Shown here in pieces: positions 1 through 8,578 of a DNA stretch of 64,000 nucleotides. A model generated the notes under the pieces. That model had not been told where the DNA came from. It saw only the letters and a program-made list of their open reading frames with translations, and made no database searches. The stretch's first letter is position 1; the number at the start of each line of letters is the position of its first letter. The position numbers were made by a program, and so were the translations under genes. Where the stretch lies: assembly GCF_014192915.1 (NCBI RefSeq), contig NZ_JACHYN010000021.1:1-64000 (forward strand). The letters run 5' to 3'. The stretch comes from Azospirillum sp. OGB3 (GTDB lineage Bacteria > Pseudomonadota > Alphaproteobacteria > Azospirillales > Azospirillaceae).

Positions 1-470
1 CCGGAGGTCGGCGTCTCGGTGGCGAGGTCGAGGCTCCAGGTCCCGTTGGTCGCCGTCGTGGTGTAGGTCGCCCCGCCCACCGTGACGCTCACCGTCGTTC
101 CAGCTTCCGCCGTGCCGGCGATGGTCGGGGTGGCGTTCTTGGTCAACGCCGCCGAGGTCACCGCCGGGGCGTTGGGCGGCGTGGTGTCGATGGTCAGCGA
201 TTGGGTGCCGGGGGTGGACGTGTTGTTGGACGCGTCCTTGGCGGTGACGGACACCGGGTTGGCGCCGTTCGGGTTCAGGCTGAGCGACCCGGAGGTCGGC
301 GTCTCGGTGGCGAGGTCGAGGCTCCAGGCTCCGTTGGTCGCCGTCGTGGTGTAGGTCGCCCCGCCCACCGTGACGCTCACCGTGCTGCCCGCTTCCGCCG
401 TGCCGGCGATGGTCGGGGTGGCGCTGTTGGTCAGCGCCGCGCTGGTGATCACCGGAGCCGCGGGCGGCGT
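1..470 (-). repeat. Tandem 288-bp Ig-like repeats inside the giant adhesin gene
   Basis: The sequence starting at position 1 recurs at 289 with about 93 percent identity over at least 130 bases. The period is 288 bp, which is 96 codons. Each unit encodes an Ig-like domain with the motifs PTIAGTAEAG, VSVTVGGATY and SLDLATETP. The array runs off the left edge, so the copy number is unknown. Confidence 0.9.
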
Positions 471-3400
471 CACGTCGGCCACGGTCACCACCGTGCTGAC
501 GCCGGTGATGGTGGCGCTGCCGGTGGCGCCGCCGCTGTCGGTCAGGCCGGCGATGGCCACCGTGCGGTTGCCCAGCGTCGCCGTCGCGCTGCTGTTCGTG
601 TAGGTGACGCCGCCCAGAAGCGCGCTCATCTGCGCGTCGCTGCGCTCCAGCCCGCTGACGGTCACCGTGGCGACGCCGCCGACCACCGACACGGTGACGC
701 CGGCGTTGCCGCCCGCCACGCCCAGCCCGGCCAGGATGGCGGTGGCGCCGTTGGTCAGGGCGACGTCGGTGCCGCCGATGGTCAGCACCTCGGTGGCGTC
801 GACCACCCCGCCGACGGTGAACACCGCGCCGCGGAAGCTCTGCCCGGCCTCCACCGTGGAGGCGGCCACGCCGCTGAACAGGCTGGTCGAGGCATCCACC
901 CCGACGCCGAAGGTCTTGGCTCCGCCGGTCGCGGCCAGGGTCGGCACGGCGTCGACGCGGATCGTCGCGGTGGCGCCGCCGGCGCTGAAGGCGTCGCCGC
1001 TGGTGTCGGCGATGCTGCCCGCCGTGCCGCTGGTGCGGTCCCACGCCTTGAAAGTGATGGCGCCGGTGTCGGTGTTGGCGAAGCCCGAGCCGCTCGGCAC
1101 GAAGCGCAGGCGGTCCGAGCCGGCGAGCAGCAGCGCCGCGCCGTTGGACGAGCTGGTGGGGAGGTCGGTCCAGGCGCCGGTGCCGACCTTGTACTGCCAG
1201 GTGCCGTTGGTGTTGGTCACGCCGGTGACGGCGATGCCGAGCGGAACGACGGTGACCAGCGGGAACGGGCTGTCGTACTCGGCGTCGGTGGCGGTGCCGG
1301 CCGAGGCGAGCAGGGCGGTGACGGTGGTGCCGGTGTTGGCGGCGTCGGCGATGCCCTGGTCGATGGCGGCCAGGCTGCGGACGTCGCTGGAGAGGATCGG
1401 GCTGTCGTTGGCGCCGGTGAAGTTGAGGGTGAGCTGCTGGGAGACGGTGCGGTTGCCGTCGGAGACGGTGAAGGTGCTGGTGCCCTGCATCGGCCCGGCG
1501 GGGACGCCGTTGAGGAAGGCGGCGTCGAAGACGTAGGCGTAGTGGCCGGTCTGGCTGTTGACGTAGGAGGTGCCGCCCGGGCCGGTGGACCAGGTGTCGT
1601 AGGTGACGCCGTTGCCGAGCGTGACGCTGCCGTACTGGAGCGGGGAGCTCTGCGAGCCGGCGATGGAGTAGGTCAGCGTGTCGCCTTCCAGGTCGCTCGC
1701 GGAGAGCTGGCCGTCGATCAGCGGGAAGGTGTCGGCGGCGGCGGTGTCGACCAGCGTCGGCGGGGTGGTCGGGACGGCCAGGACCGGCGGGGCGTTGGTG
1801 TCGATGCGGTCGTTGGTCTGGCTGATCGGGGTGGTGTAGGGGGCGTTGGCGTTGCTGGCGCCGTCGACCAGGACGATGTGGACCGGGATGTCCTGGTTGG
1901 CGGCGAGGTTGCCGGTGCGGTTGCCGTCGGCGGTGACGGTGAAGGTGGCGGTGTAGGTGGTGGCGCTGACCTTGGTCAGGTTGCCGAGCGCGAAGCCGTC
2001 GACGGTGCTGCCGTTGCCCAGCGTGTAGGTGTCGCTGTCCGAGGCGACGGTGATCGTCACGGTCACCGTGTCGCCGACCTTGGCCGGCTGGTTGGGGATC
2101 GTGACGTTGGTGATCGACGGCGGCGTCGTGTCGGCCGTGCTGTTCGTCACCGACTGGTTGGTGACCGTCGCCGCGTCCGCGCCGCCGGTGGCGTTCTGGA
2201 TGGCGGCGGTGTCGTCGCCGGTGGTGGGATCGGTGTAGCTGACGGTGACCGTCTGCCCATGCTGGACCGCCTGGGCCAGGGTCAGCGTGACCGTCTTGTT
2301 GACGCTGTTCACCGCGACGCTGGAGACGGTGACCGTGCTGCCGCCGACCTTGACCTCGAAGGCGCCCGCCGTCGGGCCGTTCACGGCGTCCAGAGCGGTG
2401 TCATAGGTCAGGACCAGCGACGTGCCGTCCACCGTGGCGCTTTGCAGCACGGGGGCGGGCGGGGCGAGCGTCACCATCACCGAGTTCGAGATGGCGGATG
2501 TGCTCATGTCGAGCCCGGACACCGTGGAGGTGATGCTGATGGGGAACGCACCGGTCGTGTCCGTGCCGGACGCCGTGACCTCGAAGGTCAGGGTGTAGGT
2601 TGAGCCCATCGCAATGACGCCGGTGACCGGCGTGTCGAGGCTGACGTTCGCGATCGTCCAGCCGCTGGGGGCGCTGACGCCGAACTCGACCATCGACCCC
2701 ACCATGGCGACGGCGTAGTTGGCCGTGATGGTGAAGGACACCTGCTTCGGTGTCCCCACCACGAAGGAGACGGTCGGGCTGACCGGCGCGATCGTGAGGG
2801 GCGTGGACGCGGTCATCGTGTTGGCGATCGTCACCGTGGCGACCTGATCGACGACGGTGGTGTTCTGGCCGGCGGGACCGCTGTCGGTGATCGAGTGCAG
2901 GACGACGGGCCGCGTCTCGGTGGAGCCGAACGTGGCGTTGGCCGGGCCCGTGTTCTTGTAGGCGATCCCGTCGATCACCGAGCCCATGGCGCCGTCGCTC
3001 AACGACATGCCGCTCAGCGTCACGGTGGCGACGCCGTTGACCAGCGTGACCGCGTAGTTGCCGTTGTTGAAACTGCCCGTCCCGGTGCCGAGCGCGATGT
3101 CGCTGCCGCCGATGGTCAGGAACTCGGCGCTGCCGTTGCCGCCGACGTTGTAGACCTTGAGGACCATGCCGGTGAAGTGCTGCCCGCCATCGACGGTCGC
3201 GGCGGCCACCGTGTTGAAGAGGTCGAAGCCGCTGGCGCCGTTGCTCCAATGGAAGAAGGGGGTTTCGGTTCCCAGCGTCAGCGTCGGCGGCGTGCCGTTC
3301 GGGTTGAGCGTGGTGTTGGTGACCGACTGGGGGGCGAAGGACGCGGCATCGGTGCCCGTGGTGCTCTGGACGGCGTTGGTGTCGTCACCAGCGGTCGGGT

Positions 3401-6400
3401 CGGAGTAGGCGACCGTCACGGTGTCGGTGTGGGCGACCGCCTGACCGAGCGTCAGCGTGACGGTCTTGTTGACACCATCCACCGCGACGTTGGTGACGGA
3501 GACCGTCGAGCCGCCGATCTTGACCGTGAAGGCATTCGCCGCCGGGATGTTCGTGCCGTCCAGCGCCGTGTCGTAAGTCAGGACCAGCGACGTGCCGTCC
3601 ACCGCCGCACTCTGCAGCACCGGCGCGGGCGGAGCGAGGTTCACCATCACCGACCCGGACGAGATCACCGTCGTGGGGGTCAAGCCATCGTACGACCCAT
3701 AGATGCTGAGGGGGAACGCACCGGAGGTGTCCATGCCGGCGGACGTCACGTCGAAGGTCAGCGTGTGGGTTCCCTGCGCGATGATCCCCGTGAGACCGCC
3801 GTTGGGAACGCCGTCTAGCTTGAGGTTCGAGACCGTCCAGCCGAACGGTGTGGCGACGTTGAAATAGAGCGTGGTCCCGACCAACCCCAGGGCGGGGGTG
3901 TTCACCGTGAACGAAACCTGAGTTGGGGTGCCTGCCGAGAAGTTGGCCGTCGGGTTGTCCGGGGTCACCGTGACGTTGGGGAAGGAAACGTCCTGGAGAT
4001 TGATCGCCACGGTGGCAACCTGATTGATCTCGGTGACGTTGTTGGAGGTTCCACTGTCGGTGACGGAGCGCAGGACAATGGGACGTGTTTCGCTCAGGCC
4101 GAACTGTGAGTTCGGAACCGGGCTGTTGATGAATGGCATCCCGTAGGTGTTTTTGTAGCTGATGCCATCGATCAACGCGCCCATGTCGCTGTTGCTGAGC
4201 GACATGCCGCTCAGCGTCACTGTGGCAACGCCGTTGACCAGCGAAACCGTGTAGTTGCCGTTGCCGAACGCGCCCGAACCCGAAGAGAGCGGAATGGAGA
4301 GCCCGCCAATCGTAAGATAATTGTCGAAGCCTGGACCGACGATGTTGTGGACCGTCAACACCATGCCAGTGAAGGTCTGCCCGCTGTCGACGGTCGAGGC
4401 GGTCACCGAATCGAAGAGGTCAAATCCACCGCTGCCGTTGCCACCCTGGAAGACTGGATTTTCAGTGGTGAGCGTCAGCGTCGGCTCGGTCGGCGCGGTC
4501 GGTCCGGCGACGTTCACGGTGGCGGAAACGCCGGTGAGGGTGGCGGTGCTGTTGCTGGCGCCGTCATCGGTGACACTGGTGATGGTGACGACGCGGTTGC
4601 CGGGCGTGACGATGCCGTTGACGGTGTCGCCGGCGTTGACGTAGGCGATACCGTCGATCAGCGCCGCCAGTTGAGTGCCGGTGAGGCTGAACCCGCTCAG
4701 GGTGACCGTGGCCGTCGTGCCGCTGTACGACGTGGTGAGGACCGCCCCCGCCAGCGTCAGCGCCGTAACGGGCGTCCCGGCGGCGTTGGAGGTCAGGGAA
4801 ATGGGTATGATGCCGTCGAGGGACAGCCACTCGTCGTCCACGACGTTGGTGACCGTCAGTGTCACGCTGGTGAAGGCCTGTCCGATGTCGTTGGTGTCGG
4901 CGGACACACCGGAGAACAGGTCCACGGGTGGATTGTTCTGGGCAAAGGTCGGCGCGGTGCTCGTCGCCGTCAGCGTAGGCAGGATCGACGCCGGCGCGCC
5001 GACGTTGATGGTTGCGGAGACCCCGGTAATGTTGCCGGTGTCGATGCTGCCGCCGTCGTCGGTGAGGCCGGTGACGGCAATGACGCGCTGGCCGTTGGAC
5101 GGAGTTCCGGCCGCGTTGTAATAGGTGATGTCGTTGATGAGCGAGGCCATTTCGGAATCCGACAGGGCCATGCCGGAGATTCTGATGGTCGCTGTGCCGT
5201 TGCTGACGGACACCGTTCCGGTGACCCTTGTCGCGCTCATCTGCACGGGGTCCGCAAAGTGGGACGCGCCGTCGACCAGGTAAAGTTCCAGCGGACCCAT
5301 CATGCCGGGCACGGTGAAGTACAACGCTTCGTTGGCGCCATCCAGCATGCCGGTCACGGTGACCGTCATGGCGGTGAAGATCTGCCCGTTGTCGTTGGTG
5401 CTGGCCGTGGCCGATGAGAACAGGGGCTGCGTCTGGGAACCGCTGTAGGTCGGCGTGCCGCCTGCGGCGGTCAACGTGGGGGCATGGAGTTGAACCGTGA
5501 AGCTGGTTCTGAAATCCGGAATATCGACGCCGGCCTGGTTCTGGATGGCCGTGGTGCTGTCCACGGTGTCCCCGTCGTAATAACGGAGGGAGATGGAATC
5601 CCCGCTTTGGAAGATGTAGCCGTTGCCAACCTCAACGATGACGTTGCTGCCAATGACGTCGACGCCGGAAACAGTGTAGTAGACGCCGTTGATGCGAATC
5701 TGTCCCGATGTCGACGAGGAGCCGAAGAACTGCTGGATGGACGGGGGATTGTTTTCATCCAGCGTCTGATCGAAGGACAGGACGACCTTGTTGCCCCCGC
5801 TTTGCGCGGATGAGGAGACGAATGCCGGGGGGCGGGAGGACAGAACCGTAACGGAGACGTCCACCGAAAAGGTGTCCAAGCCGTAGGGGGCCTGGATGAC
5901 GCCGGTCGCGTCGTCACCCGCAGGATCCTCGTAGCGGAAGGCGACGCTGTCGTTCAGCTGGAACTGGTGGCCGACGGTGAGGGTCACGAGGTTGTCGGAC
6001 ACCACGGCGCTGATCAGGGCGACCGACGTTCCATTGATCAGGATGGAACCGGTGCCCGCGTTCACGGTGCCATCGGTCGCCACGAAATGAGTCAGCAGCG
6101 GGTTGCTCGTGCTGTCCAGGCTGTCGTCGTACTTGAGGGTGATGGTGTTCTCGCCGGTGTAGGCGAACGCCACGTCGAAGAACGGTGCCGCCAACACCCC
6201 GCGATACTGCTCGATCCGCAGGGCTTCGGTCCGCACCGTGCCACGCATCCAGGCAAGATCCCAATCACCACCCAGTTCAGCGGCGCCCGTCAGGGTGCGG
6301 GAGGCCGCCATGTCGGCGCCGGTGATGCCGGCCAGCGCGTCGAGGAACGACTCGCCATGGCCGCTCGCCACGTTGCAGCCGTACAGAAGAATGTCGCCGT

Positions 6401-6740
6401 CGTCGGCAAGGCAGGCGCCGATGGCCGCCAGCTCCGCGCCGCGCGTGGTCAGCGCCGCCTCGTCGAGCCGCACCGTGCCGAGTTGCAGGCCGCCCTCGAA
6501 GCCGTGGCACAGCACATGGAGCGCCCGGATGCCCCGGCGCCCGGCCAAAGCCTGCACCATCGCCGCCACGCCGTCGCGGCCTTCGGCGATCAGCACGGCT
6601 TCCATGCCGGAGGGAAGGCCCGCCTGAAGGTCCCGCCAACCGCTGAGGGCGGAGTCGATGACGGCAATCTCGGTTGCCATGCGGGGGAAGCGACCTGAGG
6701 TGGTGACGCGCGTGGTGGGGGCGGCGGACGCTTCGGTCAT
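1..6740 (-). CDS. Giant DUF4347 / Ig-cadherin-SwmB repeat surface protein, 3' end outside window
   Basis: About 2,246 codons are in the window without a stop, and the C-terminus lies beyond position 1. Residues 22-182 form a DUF4347 domain (VIDSALSGW start, LHVLCHG with H79, LLYGCNVASG with C122, GGDW near 158). Two SwmB-like modules follow (about 185-300 and 300-420). Next come modules of roughly 165 residues with LFS/DLF and GQ-F-T signatures (about 418-920), two roughly 390-residue super-repeats, a cadherin-like stretch near 1650-1780, and Ig-like 96-residue repeats from about 2090 to the window edge. No signal peptide is seen, which fits type I secretion through a C-terminal signal not in view. 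The ATG at 6740 has an AGGA 10 nt upstream; an in-frame ATG at 6749 sits too close to it. Expected role, from family knowledge: secreted adhesin or biofilm protein. High confidence for the architecture, lower for the function. Confidence 0.9.
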   Translation of the reverse strand, partial: MTEASAAPTTRVTTSGRFPRMATEIAVIDSALSGWRDLQAGLPSGMEAVLIAEGRDGVAAMVQALAGRRGIRALHVLCHGFEGGLQLGTVRLDEAALTTRGAELAAIGACLADDGDILLYGCNVASGHGESFLDALAGITGADMAASRTLTGAAELGGDWDLAWMRGTVRTEALRIEQYRGVLAAPFFDVAFAYTGENTITLKYDDSLDSTSNPLLTHFVATDGTVNAGTGSILINGTSVALISAVVSDNLVTLTVGHQFQLNDSVAFRYEDPAGDDATGVIQAPYGLDTFSVDVSVTVLSSRPPAFVSSSAQSGGNKVVLSFDQTLDENNPPSIQQFFGSSSTSGQIRINGVYYTVSGVDVIGSNVIVEVGNGYIFQSGDSISLRYYDGDTVDSTTAIQNQAGVDIPDFRTSFTVQLHAPTLTAAGGTPTYSGSQTQPLFSSATASTNDNGQIFTAMTVTVTGMLDGANEALYFTVPGMMGPLELYLVDGASHFADPVQMSATRVTGTVSVSNGTATIRISGMALSDSEMASLINDITYYNAAGTPSNGQRVIAVTGLTDDGGSIDTGNITGVSATINVGAPASILPTLTATSTAPTFAQNNPPVDLFSGVSADTNDIGQAFTSVTLTVTNVVDDEWLSLDGIIPISLTSNAAGTPVTALTLAGAVLTTSYSGTTATVTLSGFSLTGTQLAALIDGIAYVNAGDTVNGIVTPGNRVVTITSVTDDGASNSTATLTGVSATVNVAGPTAPTEPTLTLTTENPVFQGGNGSGGFDLFDSVTASTVDSGQTFTGMVLTVHNIVGPGFDNYLTIGGLSIPLSSGSGAFGNGNYTVSLVNGVATVTLSGMSLSNSDMGALIDGISYKNTYGMPFINSPVPNSQFGLSETRPIVLRSVTDSGTSNNVTEINQVATVAINLQDVSFPNVTVTPDNPTANFSAGTPTQVSFTVNTPALGLVGTTLYFNVATPFGWTVSNLKLDGVPNGGLTGIIAQGTHTLTFDVTSAGMDTSGAFPLSIYGSYDGLTPTTVISSGSVMVNLAPPAPVLQSAAVDGTSLVLTYDTALDGTNIPAANAFTVKIGGSTVSVTNVAVDGVNKTVTLTLGQAVAHTDTVTVAYSDPTAGDDTNAVQSTTGTDAASFAPQSVTNTTLNPNGTPPTLTLGTETPFFHWSNGASGFDLFNTVAAATVDGGQHFTGMVLKVYNVGGNGSAEFLTIGGSDIALGTGTGSFNNGNYAVTLVNGVATVTLSGMSLSDGAMGSVIDGIAYKNTGPANATFGSTETRPVVLHSITDSGPAGQNTTVVDQVATVTIANTMTASTPLTIAPVSPTVSFVVGTPKQVSFTITANYAVAMVGSMVEFGVSAPSGWTIANVSLDTPVTGVIAMGSTYTLTFEVTASGTDTTGAFPISITSTVSGLDMSTSAISNSVMVTLAPPAPVLQSATVDGTSLVLTYDTALDAVNGPTAGAFEVKVGGSTVTVSSVAVNSVNKTVTLTLAQAVQHGQTVTVSYTDPTTGDDTAAIQNATGGADAATVTNQSVTNSTADTTPPSITNVTIPNQPAKVGDTVTVTITVASDSDTYTLGNGSTVDGFALGNLTKVSATTYTATFTVTADGNRTGNLAANQDIPVHIVLVDGASNANAPYTTPISQTNDRIDTNAPPVLAVPTTPPTLVDTAAADTFPLIDGQLSASDLEGDTLTYSIAGSQSSPLQYGSVTLGNGVTYDTWSTGPGGTSYVNSQTGHYAYVFDAAFLNGVPAGPMQGTSTFTVSDGNRTVSQQLTLNFTGANDSPILSSDVRSLAAIDQGIADAANTGTTVTALLASAGTATDAEYDSPFPLVTVVPLGIAVTGVTNTNGTWQYKVGTGAWTDLPTSSSNGAALLLAGSDRLRFVPSGSGFANTDTGAITFKAWDRTSGTAGSIADTSGDAFSAGGATATIRVDAVPTLAATGGAKTFGVGVDASTSLFSGVAASTVEAGQSFRGAVFTVGGVVDATEVLTIGGTDVALTNGATAILAGLGVAGGNAGVTVSVVGGVATVTVSGLERSDAQMSALLGGVTYTNSSATATLGNRTVAIAGLTDSGGATGSATITGVSTVVTVADVTPPAAPVITSAALTNSATPTIAGTAEAGSTVSVTVGGATYTTTATNGAWSLDLATETPTSGSLSLNPNGANPVSVTAKDASNNTSTPGTQSLTIDTTPPNAPAVTSAALTKNATPTIAGTAEAGTTVSVTVGGATYTTTATNGTWSLDLATETPTS
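2110..4470 (-). repeat. Two imperfect ~1.17-kb super-repeats in the adhesin gene
   Basis: About 2110-3290 and 3290-4470 resemble each other with an offset near 1.17 kb (about 390 residues). For example, the block at 2401-2480 matches 3570-3650, and the block at 2881-2930 matches 4053-4100. Each carries a GQ-F-T module, a spacer beginning near PTVSF or PTANF, and a SwmB module starting PVLQSA-VDGTSLVLTYD. Divergence is roughly 10-25 percent, so this duplication is older than the 288-bp repeats. Confidence 0.75.
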
Positions 6741-7209
6741 GGCGGACATTTCCTGAATGGGGCGAAATCCGGAGCAGCCATCTCTCGAAAGAAATGGGTA
6801 CCTCCTTTGATTTGACATACCCACAACCGGATGTCTTGGTCAATGAATACAACGCAAGATCACTGCATTTGACACAGATGACTTCTTGTCAATAACAAGC
6901 ATAAGTCCTCATTCTAATGTTACATATTGCAGCATATTGCGTCATTCGGCGCATTAATACGTTGTTAATTTTTTGATTGTTGCTGGATTATCCTTGTATT
7001 GACGGGATTTTTATTTTGCTTCACCGCGAGCCATCCTGCATTCCACCAGTAAAAGTGGCGCAACAGAGAGTTGCGGTGGCAAGCAACGCCCACGGTTTTC
7101 TGCTCCGCGCATCTTGGCGCGACGCAACGTCAGGACGCGGCGTGGCTGCCTAACGCTGGGTTGGGCTCCCATCGCTCTTCAATCGAAGGTGCCGAGCCTT
7201 GCGTTCTTT
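6741..7209. other. AT-rich upstream region of the adhesin gene, no protein gene
   Basis: This gap is far more AT-rich than the rest of the window, especially 6840-7025. It should hold the adhesin promoter on the minus strand. A perfect AAAGGAGGT Shine-Dalgarno lies at 6808-6800 (minus) with no usable start codon at normal spacing in the adhesin frame. A 14-codon open frame starts at 6781 and its TGA overlaps the adhesin ATG. The part near 7030-7209 lies downstream of the broken gene and shows nothing recognisable. Confidence 0.6.
6814..6843 (-). promoter_or_regulatory. Candidate sigma-70-type promoter of the adhesin gene
   Basis: On the minus strand a TTGACC box (6843-6838) is followed after 18 nt by TATGTC (6819-6814). 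The match to consensus is partial. The site sits just upstream of the strong AAAGGAGGT. Inference only; other boxes in this AT-rich stretch are possible. Confidence 0.3.
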
Positions 7210-8526
7210 TCACCGGAAGAATTGCGGAAATCCCCTCCGGAGCGGCGCTATGCGGTGGCGGTCGACCCCCGCACCCGGGCCGGGGGTGAAGGGCAGGTCG
7301 CGCAGGCGCCGGCCGGTGGCCGAGCGGATGGCGTTGCCGATGGCCGCGGCGGTCGGTCCCTGCGCCGCCTCGCCGGTGCCGAGGAAGGGTTCGCCGGGCC
7401 GCTCGATGATGTGGACGTCGACGCGGTCGGGCACGCTGGCGAAGCGCAGGATGGGGTAGCTGGCCCAATCCACCGAGGTGACGCGGGTGTCGTCGTGGGT
7501 GACGCTCTCGCCGCTGTCGATGGCGGCGGTGGCGCGGATCATCCGCACCCGCCCGCTGCCGCGGTCGACCGACAGCTCGACCGCCAGCGCCAGATAGGCG
7601 GCGTGATTCTTGTAGCGGGCGAAGGCGAAGCCGTGGCCGAAGCCCGGTGCCGGCGCGGCTCCCGCCCAGCCGAAGCGCTCCGCCGCCAATTCCACCACCC
7701 GGCGGGCGCGCGGGTCCTCCAGATGGCGCAGACGGAATTCGACGGGATCGGCCCCGGCCAGCAGCGCCAGATCGTCCATCATGCTCTCCAGCGAGAAGAC
7801 GTTGGCGTAGGCGCCGAGCGACCGCAGCGCCGACACCCGCAGCGGCATGTCGGGCAGGTGCGGCCGTCGTCCACCGCGCCCAGCGCGTTGCGCGGGCTGT
7901 GGCAGGCGCCGCAATGGCCCAGTCCCTCCGCCAAGTAGGCGCCGCGGTTCCAGGCCTCCGGCTTGGCCGGATCGGGGGTGAAGGCGCCCTCGCGGAAATA
8001 GAGCAGCTTCCACCCGGCCACCATCATCCGAATGTTCAGCGGAAAGGGCAGCTCGTTGGCCGGCGCCTCCGTCCGCACCGGGGTCCGTGTCATCAGGTAG
8101 GCGTAGAGCGCGCGGTTGTGGGCGTCGCTGACCCGCGTGTAATGGTCGTAAGGCGGGATAGAGATGCCGGCCTTCGCGATCCACCCCGCGCCGCATGGCG
8201 CGGTTGAAGGCCGCCTCGCTCCACCGGCCGATGCCGGTTTCCTCGTCGGGCGTGATGTTGGTGGAATGGATGGTTCCGAAGGGCGTGGGCAGGGCCAGGC
8301 CGCTGGCGAAGGACCGCCCGCCCGGCAGGGTGTGGCAGGCGATGCAGTTCCCCACCGCGGCCAGCCGCGCTCCCTCCGCCACCAGTTCCGGCGTGAAGCC
8401 GTCCGCCGCTGGGCGCGGCTGCGGCGGGATCGCCGTCTCCTACGCCCAGGCGACCGCTTCTGCGCCGAGCGCCAGCAGGGCGGCGGCCCCGCCGATCACC
8501 CCAAGCCGTGTCTTCCCTCGCCCCAT
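7210..8526 (-). pseudogene. Broken diheme cytochrome c fused by deletion to the tail of a Mo-hydroxylase large subunit
   Basis: An ATG at 8526, preceded by GGGAGGAG, opens a cytochrome with a hydrophobic N-terminus (VIGGAAALLALG). An in-frame TAG at 8442-8440 (codon 29) interrupts it. The first heme motif CIACH follows. Near 8150 the frame is lost (HLYPA, then a shift), and the second frame carries the second heme motif CGACH. Near 7860 the cytochrome stops abruptly and the reading frame enters LPDMPLRVSALRSLGAYAN, the middle of a xanthine dehydrogenase / isoquinoline oxidoreductase-type molybdopterin subunit. That part runs to its natural C-terminus (RDLPFTP) and a TGA at 7210. A large deletion must have removed the cytochrome tail and most of the Mo subunit. 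Three independent lesions make this a dead remnant of a periplasmic cytochrome-linked Mo-dehydrogenase. Confidence 0.9.
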
Positions 8527-8578
8527 GCGCGCTCCTCCCGCGATGCGAACAGGTGGAGCGGGGGATCGTTCTGGAACC

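Noticed and set aside
1..470. Tandem repeats considered as a CRISPR array
   Set aside because: The 288-bp unit is coding, in frame, and has no short repeat-spacer pattern.
201..2603. Very long open frame on the plus strand opposite the adhesin
   Set aside because: Its product is Arg/Gly/Ala/Asp-rich and has no domain. It is a by-product of the high GC content at third codon positions of the real minus-strand gene.
6780..6808. Adhesin start at an ATT codon just after AAAGGAGGT
   Set aside because: The ATT at suitable spacing is not in the adhesin frame; no usable in-frame start exists between the site and 6749.
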